A stretch of DNA of 6,316 bases from an uncultured Oscillospiraceae bacterium (GTDB lineage: Bacteria; Bacillota; Clostridia; Oscillospirales; Oscillospiraceae), in contig CAKTPC010000117.1 in NCBI GenBank assembly GCA_934590505.1, forward strand, positions 1-6,316, in the 5' to 3' direction. Shown in pieces: positions 1 to 6,316 of the stretch. The notes below the pieces were generated by a model. The model was not told the DNA's origin, searched no databases, and saw only the letters and a list, made by a program, of their open reading frames with translations. The stretch's first letter is position 1; each line of letters opens with the position of its first letter. The translations under genes were made by a program, and so were the position numbers.

Positions 1-13
1 AAGTACCGTACAT
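1..13 (-). CDS. 5' end of an unidentified gene leaving the window
   Basis: Only the first four codons (Met-Tyr-Gly-Thr) lie in the window, so no function can be given. The start is supported by an almost ideal ribosome binding site (AGGAGGA) ending 8 bases before the ATG on the minus strand. The gene lies downstream of, and in the same direction as, the NusG-NGN-like frame at 344-63. A hairpin with a T-tract sits directly before its ribosome binding site, so its transcript most likely enters from upstream and passes that hairpin. In Clostridia and Bacteroidetes, specialised NusG paralogues often head polysaccharide or secondary-metabolite operons. That would make a biosynthetic gene possible here, but this is inference only. 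Confidence 0.55.
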
Positions 14-21
14 CAGTTCTT

Positions 22-28
22 TCCTCCT
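22..28 (-). promoter_or_regulatory. Strong ribosome binding site of the left-edge gene
   Basis: On the minus strand the sequence reads AGGAGGA, followed by 8 bases and ATG. This matches the anti-Shine-Dalgarno sequence nearly perfectly at ideal spacing. It is the main reason to call a gene start at 13-11. Confidence 0.7.
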
Positions 29-68
29 AAAAAAATAAAATCATGAACAGAGCAGATACTGTTCATGA
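29..68 (-). terminator. Intrinsic terminator or leader attenuator before the left-edge gene
   Basis: A perfect 10-bp inverted repeat (TCATGAACAG at 41-50, CTGTTCATGA at 59-68) encloses an 8-base loop. In the minus-strand direction it is followed immediately by TTTTATTTTTTT (40-29), the layout of a Rho-independent terminator. The stem is only moderately GC-rich, so termination may be partial. The stop codon of the NGN-like frame (65-63) lies inside the hairpin, and the ribosome binding site of the next gene begins right after the T-tract. No room for a promoter is left between hairpin and ribosome binding site. The element therefore probably sits in the leader or intergenic part of a transcript and tunes read-through. 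A protein-binding operator is the alternative reading of the palindrome. Confidence 0.6.
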
Positions 69-344
69 CCTCGAAAAAGAATCACCAAGGTGGCCTGACA
101 GCTCTCCGCTTACGCGACAGTCCGGCGGATATTCTCCGACGACCCAGATATACCGGCTCAGGAAGTCCGGTACTCTTCGGCGGCTGCTCCTTTCGTCCCA
201 ACGGTTCCTGCCGTCTTTCAAGGGGACTACTCTTAACATCCGCGCCTCTATCATGCTTTGTTCAATTGCCTGCATTATAGCACGCTTTTTTTCTGTGTCA
301 ATAGGAATATGAAGAAAAAGTAAATTTTTATTCAATGCAAACAT
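63..344 (-). CDS. Short NusG N-terminal (NGN)-like protein, possibly truncated
   Basis: The 93-residue frame begins MFALNKNLLFLHIPI. It continues with a helix-like stretch rich in E, K and Q (residues 17-35), a VVPLKDGRNRW segment (39-49), a basic turn RSSRRRVP (52-59) and FLSRYIWVVGE (61-71). This order resembles the NGN fold of NusG/LoaP/UpxY-type antiterminators, in which an N-terminal 'WY-hydrophobic' strand is followed by a helix, a central proline segment, a basic segment and a PGY-hydrophobic strand. Here the PGY motif would be replaced by SRY. The KOW domain of a full NusG paralogue (about 170 residues) is absent, and the frame stops in the downstream hairpin. The frame stays open upstream to 821, but that part lies antisense to the membrane-protein gene and looks like shadow. 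The first ATG after it is at 344-342, without a convincing ribosome binding site. A degraded gene fragment or a chance frame remains possible. Confidence 0.35.
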   Translation of the reverse strand: MFALNKNLLFLHIPIDTEKKRAIMQAIEQSMIEARMLRVVPLKDGRNRWDERSSRRRVPDFLSRYIWVVGEYPPDCRVSGELSGHLGDSFSRS

Positions 345-389
345 CAAAAGGCGGAAATCACGCCGATTATTTGTGACCAAGGCAGAAAA

Positions 390-1127
390 ATGACTGAATT
401 TTTTGATTTTTCCATAAAACCGCGCTCCGGAAACTCCCTCGGAATGTTTTCCCGCGGGCACTTTCTCTGGCTGCTGGCCGCACTCGCAGCGTGGCTGATC
501 ATGTGCCGGAGCTATAAACGCTGCGCCCCCGCCCGCCGCGTCAGTATGCGCCGCGCAGCAGCGGGCGCAGCGCTCGCAACAGAACTCCTGCGGGCGCTGC
601 TGCTGATGCGTGCGGGTGAATACGGCGTCGGGCGCCTGCCGCTGCACCTGTGCGCACTCACGATATATATAAGCTTCCTCCACTCCCTGCGCGGCGGGGA
701 GCTTACGGGGCAGTTTCTTTATGCCTTCTGCATGCCAGGAGCCGTATGCGCGCTGCTCTTTCCGGATTGGAGCGGCTATCCCGCCTTTCGCTTTATGAGC
801 GTGAGCTCCTTTGTGCTGCATATCCTGCTCGTGGGCTATACGCTGATGCTCGTAGCGGGCGGAGATCTCCGTCCCGACATGCGCCGCGCCCCTGCCTGTC
901 TCGGTATAATGCTGCTAATCGCGGTGCCTGTCTATATATTTGACCGCCTGATGGGTACAAATTATATGTTTCTCAACTGGCCGTCGCCCGGCTCACCGCT
1001 GGAGTGGTTCGCTTTTCTCGGCCGCCCCGGCTACCTGCTGGGCTACCTCCCGCTCCTCGCCGCCGCGTGGGCGGTGATCTACGGTTCAGCCTGGATACTG
1101 GACAAAAATCGTGGGCAATCTTCGTAG
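390..1127 (+). CDS. YwaF/TIGR02206-family (TMEM164-like) integral membrane protein
   Basis: A 245-residue polytopic membrane protein. Hydrophobic segments are visible at about residues 24-39, 56-73, 84-99, 107-124, 136-157, 168-185 and 213-236, giving six or seven membrane spans. Family-like landmarks are the LPLHLCALTIYI segment (83-94), a conserved-looking FCMPGAVCALLFPDW (113-127), and GTNYMFLNWPSPGSPLEWF (189-207) before the last span. These fit the uncharacterised TIGR02206/YwaF family of Firmicutes, distantly related to eukaryotic TMEM164. No catalytic role can be read from the bacterial sequence. The ATG at 390 has a modest AAGG ribosome binding site (379-382) seven bases upstream. The gene is GC-rich like the secA region and seems to stand alone. 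It is divergent from the NGN-like frame 45 bases away and is followed by 108 bases before the restriction gene. Family assignment is from remembered motifs. Confidence 0.8.
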   Translation: MTEFFDFSIKPRSGNSLGMFSRGHFLWLLAALAAWLIMCRSYKRCAPARRVSMRRAAAGAALATELLRALLLMRAGEYGVGRLPLHLCALTIYISFLHSLRGGELTGQFLYAFCMPGAVCALLFPDWSGYPAFRFMSVSSFVLHILLVGYTLMLVAGGDLRPDMRRAPACLGIMLLIAVPVYIFDRLMGTNYMFLNWPSPGSPLEWFAFLGRPGYLLGYLPLLAAAWAVIYGSAWILDKNRGQSS

Positions 1128-1173
1128 CAGAGTAACCGTGAATATTGCAGAACGACATTTTTTGTGGTAGATT

Positions 1174-1190
1174 TATTCCAAGAGGGAATA
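1174..1190. promoter_or_regulatory. Palindrome overlapping the -10 box before the restriction gene
   Basis: TATTCC (1174-1179) and GGAATA (1185-1190) form a 6-bp inverted repeat with a 5-base spacer. The right half shares its last two bases with the TATAAT box at 1189-1194. A protein bound here would cover the -10 region, so it is a plausible operator for repression or autoregulation of the restriction-modification genes. No candidate regulator is encoded in the window. A 6-bp repeat can arise by chance, so the call is tentative. Confidence 0.3.
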
Positions 1191-1194
1191 TAAT
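1189..1194 (+). promoter_or_regulatory. Candidate -10 box of the restriction-modification operon
   Basis: A perfect TATAAT lies 41 bases before the endonuclease start codon in an AT-rich spacer. At 17-bp spacing the -35 position (1166-1171, GGTAGA) does not resemble TTGACA. The nearest TTG-containing hexamer, TTGTGG at 1162-1167, would need an overlong 21-bp spacer. The promoter may thus be weak or depend on another factor. Transcription would begin near 1201. Confidence 0.5.
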
Positions 1195-1235
1195 CAGCTT
1201 TTTCATAAAACAGTTGTAAAGGATGACATGATGAT

Positions 1236-1910
1236 ATGAGTGAAAACAATCTTTATATACGTGATGGGCTGCTTGAGAAATTTGAATTTCAAAGTTACGG
1301 ACACGCGCTTGAAATCCTTAACGGTGCGTTTCAAACAGAATGGGATGAAATTCAGGACAGTCTGGAGCGCCTGATGATAACGACGGATGAGTTGCGTGAA
1401 GCCGGGGGAAATGAAACATCAATTCCGAAAAAGTTTGATGATGTTTTATACCCGCTCGGCTGGAGGGAAATACGAATAACCGGAGATCTTCTGGTAAAGA
1501 TGTACCCGAGACGTTCGGAGCAAAGGGGCAGATTTTCCAATGTTCCTTTCGATGAAAAAACGATTGAGGGGTACATAGACGGGCACAACATTGACTTTAT
1601 AAAAGATAAAGTTGCCTTTGATTTAGAGTGGAATAGCAAGGATCAAACCTTTGACAGAGACTTGCTGGCTATGCGAACATATTTCGACTGTGGTCTTATA
1701 GATGTTGGTATTATTGTGACAAGATCGCAGGAGTTGAACGATATTTTCAGAGAGATAAAAGACAGTAACGGAAAAACTCTTATTTCAAAATACGGTGCAA
1801 GCACCACTTGGATGGGCAAGCTGGAATATAGGCTGAAATCACGCAGGAATGGCGGCTGTCCGATTCTGGCAGTCGGCATAAAAAAGGCCTGCGTTGAGGG
1901 GTATTGTTAA
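1236..1910 (+). CDS. BglII-family type II restriction endonuclease
   Basis: This 224-residue protein matches the BglII restriction endonuclease family (RE_BglII) and is almost the same length as BglII itself (223). Such enzymes act as homodimers with a PD-(D/E)XK-type fold and cut both strands of a short palindrome using Mg2+. The catalytic stretch is recognisable: HNIDFIKDKVAFDLEWNSKD at 117-136. Asp120, Glu131 and Asn133 are proposed as counterparts of BglII Asp84, Glu93 and Gln95, since BglII has a similar IDF-K start to this stretch. A core strand follows (DVGIIVTRS, 156-164). The C-terminal part (KYGASTTWMGKLEYRL, then RRNGGCPILAVGIKK) looks typical of clostridial relatives. The sequence cannot reveal the target site. 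The ATG at 1236 is preceded by AAAGGA (1218-1223) at a rather long spacing of 12. Upstream ATGs at 1223 and 1228 run into stops. GC content is visibly lower than in the flanking core genes, suggesting horizontal acquisition with the methyltransferase that begins two bases after its stop codon. Confidence 0.88.
   Translation: MSENNLYIRDGLLEKFEFQSYGHALEILNGAFQTEWDEIQDSLERLMITTDELREAGGNETSIPKKFDDVLYPLGWREIRITGDLLVKMYPRRSEQRGRFSNVPFDEKTIEGYIDGHNIDFIKDKVAFDLEWNSKDQTFDRDLLAMRTYFDCGLIDVGIIVTRSQELNDIFREIKDSNGKTLISKYGASTTWMGKLEYRLKSRRNGGCPILAVGIKKACVEGYC
1896..1901 (+). promoter_or_regulatory. Ribosome binding site of the methyltransferase gene
   Basis: GAGGGG lies 10 bases before the ATG at 1912 and inside the last codons of the endonuclease gene. 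It favours ATG 1912 over the in-frame TTG at 1894, which would add six residues and lacks such a site. Confidence 0.6.
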
Positions 1911-1911
1911 T

Positions 1912-2592
1912 ATGGATATAGACCAGAAAATCAGCGTTGAGCAAACTGTGTATGATTTTCGGCAGTTTACTAACGGTAAAAAATATAGAACGATTTATGC
2001 AGATCCGCCTTGGCAGTTCCAGAATCGTACCGGCAAGGTAGCTCCAGAACATAGGCGGCTTAGCCGATATGGCACAATGAAATTAGACGAGATAAAGCAG
2101 CTTCCGGTGAATGAAGTCGCTGCTGACAAATGTCATTTATACTTATGGGTTCCTAATGCTCTGCTCCCGGAAGGACTTGAAGTTATGCGTGCATGGGGAT
2201 TCGAGTACAAAACCAATATCATATGGGAAAAGGTTCGTAAGGATGGTATGCCTGATGGCCGAGGCGTCGGCTTCTATTTTCGCAATGTCACAGAAATTCT
2301 GCTGTTTGGTATAAAAGGTGATAAAAACCGTACATTAGATAAGGGTAGAACACAAGTTAATTTAATACGATCTATGAAGCGCGAACATTCACGCAAGCCA
2401 GATGAGTTTGTTTCTCTAATTGAAGGATGCTCACCGGGCCCCTATTTGGAACTTTTCGCAAGAGGAAACCGAAACGGCTGGGATATGTGGGGCAATCAGG
2501 CTGATGATAATTATGAGCCAGATTGGAATACCTATGCTAACCACACTGTGTCAGGAGCGTCGATGTCAGCAAAAATACTGCAAATGAAATAA
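1912..2592 (+). CDS. MT-A70-family (DPPW) adenine-N6 DNA methyltransferase
   Basis: A 226-residue methyltransferase of the MT-A70 (METTL3-like) family, expected to transfer a methyl group from S-adenosylmethionine to the N6 of adenine in the target of the neighbouring nuclease, so that host DNA is protected. The sequence shows YRTIYADPPWQF (25-36) with the DPPW catalytic motif at 31-34. HLYLWVPNALLPEGLEVMRAWGFEY (75-99) and NIIWEK (102-107) follow. After these come EHSRKPDEF (158-166) and GPYLELFARGNRNGWDMWGN (176-195), the late motif contributing to the S-adenosylmethionine pocket in this class. The order DPPW first and ELFAR last is the permuted arrangement normal for the family. A separate target-recognition domain is not obvious. 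Its start lies one base past the endonuclease stop, so translation is probably coupled. Assignment to DNA rather than RNA rests on the neighbouring restriction gene. Confidence 0.9.
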   Translation: MDIDQKISVEQTVYDFRQFTNGKKYRTIYADPPWQFQNRTGKVAPEHRRLSRYGTMKLDEIKQLPVNEVAADKCHLYLWVPNALLPEGLEVMRAWGFEYKTNIIWEKVRKDGMPDGRGVGFYFRNVTEILLFGIKGDKNRTLDKGRTQVNLIRSMKREHSRKPDEFVSLIEGCSPGPYLELFARGNRNGWDMWGNQADDNYEPDWNTYANHTVSGASMSAKILQMK

Positions 2593-2643
2593 TAAACAAA
2601 CTCCTCCCGTATAACTTGGGTCATACGGGAGGAGTTTGTTTAT
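2592..2643. terminator. Bidirectional intrinsic terminator between convergent genes
   Basis: Arms 2592-2612 and 2623-2643 form a perfect 21-bp stem with a 10-base loop (AACTTGGGTC). The GC-rich core of the stem (CTCCTCCCG) is flanked by A-rich and T-rich ends. The left arm begins on the last base of the methyltransferase stop codon. In both directions the hairpin ends in T-rich sequence (GTTTGTTTAT on plus, GTTTGTTTATTATTT on minus). It can therefore end both the restriction-modification transcript and the converging DUF1846 transcript, whose stop codon is 78 bases away. Confidence 0.9.
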
Positions 2644-2721
2644 GTCCAACTTAAAAACCAATGATCTTCTTACTATTAGGTAACGGAAGCGTATACCGGC
2701 AGGCGATATACCCAGCGTCTC

Positions 2722-4209
2722 TCACTTCTTATGATACAGCTTCTTTGCCTGATATCTCGGCTCAAAGGAGATATTGACGCCGAGCTTCTTGAACATCTCC
2801 TCATCGACATGGGAGAGAATGACGGAGGAGTGCGCCTCGCAGCCCTTGAGGCTGTTGATCTGGTCGATCGCGTAGCCCGCCATCGGGTTCATGACCGAGC
2901 ATATCGTCAGCGCGATAAGCATCTCATCCGTGTGCAGGCGCGGATTATGGTTGCCGAGGTGCTCGACCTTGAGGTGCTGGATTGGCTCGATGACGCCCGG
3001 AGCGATAAGCTGCAGCGGCTTGTCTATCCCCGCGAGCTTCTTGAGAGCGTTCAGCAGGCAGGCCGAGGACGCACCGAGCAGCGAACTTGTCTTGCCGGTG
3101 ACTATAGTCCCGTCGTTCAGCTCCAGCGCGACGGCGGGCGCACCCGTCTCCGCGGCGCGGTCGAGCGCTGCCTTGACTACCGGGCGGTCCTCAATGGAGA
3201 TACCGGCAGAGTTCATGATAAGCTCGATCTTGCGCAGTTCGGCTGCGTCGCTCAAGCCCTGACGCACGGCGCAGGCGGCGGCATAGTAGCGGCGGATGAT
3301 CTCCTGCTTTGACGCTTCGCAGCAGGCCTCGTCATCAGTGATGCAGTAGCCTGCCATGTTGACGCCCATGTCCGTCGGGCTCTTGTACGGGCTCTCGCCG
3401 TAGATGCGCTTGAAGATCGCTTCAAGCACGGGGAATATCTCAACATCGCGGTTATAGTTGACGGTGGTGATGCCGTAGGCTTCGAGGTGGAACGGGTCTA
3501 TCATGTTCACGTCGTCAAGATCGGCGGTCGCGGCCTCGTAGGCGAGGTTCACCGGGTGCTTGAGCGGGAGGTTCCATACCGGGAAGGTCTCAAACTTTGC
3601 GTAGCCCGCGTCGATGCCGCGCTTATGCTCATGGTAGAGCTGGCTCAGGCAGGTGGCCATCTTGCCGCTGCCGGGGCCGGGCGCCGTAACGACGACGAGC
3701 GAGCGCGTCGTCTCGATATATTCGTTCTTTCCGAAGCCCTCCTCTGAGATTATGAGCGGGACATTCGAGGGATAGTCTGGGATGATATAGTGCAGATACA
3801 CCGCGACGCCGAGCGCCTCAAGGCGCTTCTTGAACTGGTCGGCGATGGCCTGGCCGCGGTAGTGCGTGATGACGACGCTGCCGATATAGAGTCCTATCCC
3901 GCGGAACGCGTCGATAAGGCGGAGCGTGTCATCCTCATAGGTAATGCCGAGGTCGCCCCGGCGCTTGCTGCGCTCGATATCGTCTGCGGATATGGCGATG
4001 ACTATCTCCGCCTCGTCCTTCATCTCAAGCAGCATCTTCACCTTGCTGTCCGGTGCGAAGCCCGGCAGCACGCGGGACGCGTGGAAGTCGTCAAAGAGCT
4101 TGCCGCCGAACTCCAGATACAGCTTGCCGCCGAATTTGGAGATACGGTCGCGTATGTTCTGCGATTGCAGCTTTACGTATTTGTCATTATCAAAGCCTAT
4201 CCTGTTCAT
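2722..4209 (-). CDS. DUF1846 family protein (function unknown)
   Basis: At 495 residues this is full length for DUF1846 (PF08903), a soluble family common in Firmicutes and some Actinobacteria with no established reaction that I know of. It opens with [19 protein letters not shown] (5-23) and [22 protein letters not shown] (30-51), the family's typical start. A P-loop-like [11 protein letters not shown] (176-186) after a hydrophobic strand (LVVVT) suggests nucleotide or phosphate binding. The [17 protein letters not shown] region (278-295) and [14 protein letters not shown] (421-434) are further conserved-looking segments. A second glycine/threonine turn, [12 protein letters not shown], lies at 371-382. 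No signal peptide or membrane span is seen, so it should be cytosolic. The start has an AGAGGG ribosome binding site (4223-4218) eight bases upstream. Codon use is GC-rich like that of secA, with which it is divergent. Convergence on the restriction cassette looks accidental. Confidence 0.92.
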   Translation of the reverse strand: MNRIGFDNDKYVKLQSQNIRDRISKFGGKLYLEFGGKLFDDFHASRVLPGFAPDSKVKMLLEMKDEAEIVIAISADDIERSKRRGDLGITYEDDTLRLIDAFRGIGLYIGSVVITHYRGQAIADQFKKRLEALGVAVYLHYIIPDYPSNVPLIISEEGFGKNEYIETTRSLVVVTAPGPGSGKMATCLSQLYHEHKRGIDAGYAKFETFPVWNLPLKHPVNLAYEAATADLDDVNMIDPFHLEAYGITTVNYNRDVEIFPVLEAIFKRIYGESPYKSPTDMGVNMAGYCITDDEACCEASKQEIIRRYYAAACAVRQGLSDAAELRKIELIMNSAGISIEDRPVVKAALDRAAETGAPAVALELNDGTIVTGKTSSLLGASSACLLNALKKLAGIDKPLQLIAPGVIEPIQHLKVEHLGNHNPRLHTDEMLIALTICSVMNPMAGYAIDQINSLKGCEAHSSVILSHVDEEMFKKLGVNISFEPRYQAKKLYHKK

Positions 4210-4264
4210 ATGAAGATCCCTCTGTTCTCTCTCGGTGTATCCCGGTCGTATTTTTCAATGAAAT

Positions 4265-4293
4265 ATTTTAGCACACAAAAACAGGCAGGACAA
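4265..4293 (-). promoter_or_regulatory. Promoter of the DUF1846 gene
   Basis: Read on the minus strand, TTGTCC (4293-4288) is followed after exactly 17 bases by TAAAAT (4270-4265), with TG one base before the -10 box (TGCTAAAAT). This fits a vegetative sigma-factor promoter with an extended -10. Transcription would start near 4258, leaving a leader of about 50 bases before the ATG at 4209. Confidence 0.6.
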
Positions 4294-4321
4294 GATTATA
4301 CTTTTTTTATTCATAAACTTG

Positions 4322-4330
4322 TGCTAATAT
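4322..4330 (+). promoter_or_regulatory. Candidate extended -10 promoter of secA
   Basis: TGCTAATAT is an extended -10 element (TG, one base, TAATAT). The -35 position at 17-bp spacing (4302-4307) is just a run of T, so recognition would rely on the TG. Transcription would start near 4337, some 43 bases before the secA start. The same TGTGCTAA core occurs in opposite orientation in the DUF1846 promoter. Confidence 0.45.
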
Positions 4331-4379
4331 GTATGTTGAATTGGTATCTTATTTTTTCTTTCAGGAAAGGCATACATAA

Positions 4380-6316
<1,937 letters not shown>

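Noticed and set aside
41..68. GAACAG...CTGTTC in the hairpin as a LexA operator
   Set aside because: The Gram-positive LexA box has four bases between the GAAC and GTTC half-sites; here the spacing is much larger, and the adjacent T-tract favours a terminator.
43..312. An 89-codon plus-strand frame at the left edge
   Set aside because: It starts inside the hairpin arm, has no ribosome binding site, and lies opposite the more plausible NGN-like frame.
345..821. Upstream extension of the minus-strand frame opposite the membrane-protein gene
   Set aside because: It is antisense to a well-supported membrane-protein gene and its translation is low-complexity (rich in A, G, Q, R, C). It does not belong to the NGN-like part below 345.
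1894..1911. TTG at 1894 as methyltransferase start
   Set aside because: ATG 1912 has a GAGGGG ribosome binding site at good spacing, and the six extra residues would come from the overlap with the endonuclease gene.
2644..2721. Possible small RNA or second terminator in the gap between the terminator and the DUF1846 stop codon
   Set aside because: Only short imperfect repeats (GTATACC/GGTATA) are visible, with no stable hairpin or T-tract.
2731..3747. Several plus-strand open frames opposite the DUF1846 gene
   Set aside because: They are shadows of a full-length conserved-looking protein, lack ribosome binding sites, and have no recognisable product.

Overview
The window looks like a chromosomal segment of a Gram-positive bacterium of the class Clostridia, probably Oscillospiraceae/Ruminococcaceae-like. 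The evidence is a clostridial-type SecA with a long insert between its two nucleotide-binding subdomains, a DUF1846 protein, a YwaF/TIGR02206-type membrane protein, strong AGGAGG-type ribosome binding sites, and GC-rich core genes with AT-rich intergenic spacers. This placement is inferred from family distribution, not from a search.

Layout from left to right. At the left edge a minus-strand gene begins (start codon at 13-11) and runs out of the window. It has an excellent ribosome binding site and is directly preceded by a hairpin plus T-tract. Upstream of that, also on the minus strand, is a 93-codon frame (344-63) whose protein resembles the N-terminal NGN domain of NusG-family antiterminators but has no KOW domain. 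Divergent from it lies a polytopic membrane protein of the YwaF/TMEM164-like family (390-1127, plus).

Next comes a compact two-gene type II restriction-modification system, visibly poorer in GC than its surroundings. It consists of a BglII-family restriction endonuclease (1236-1910) and, one base later, a DPPW-type (MT-A70 family) adenine methyltransferase (1912-2592). The unit has a candidate promoter with an overlapping palindrome in front and a 21-bp perfect-stem terminator directly behind. It reads as a self-contained mobile cassette between core genes.

The right half holds a divergent pair of GC-rich genes: a DUF1846 protein (4209-2722, minus) and the translocase ATPase secA (4380 onward, plus; 645 codons present, cut by the window edge). 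Both promoters can be proposed in the 170-base AT-rich spacer between them.

The most interesting points are (1) the pairing of a BglII-fold nuclease with an MT-A70-type methyltransferase, with the nuclease gene first and no controller gene in view, and (2) the lone NGN-like domain followed by a terminator that the next gene downstream apparently has to be read through. No tRNA, rRNA, CRISPR array, insertion sequence or transposase was seen.
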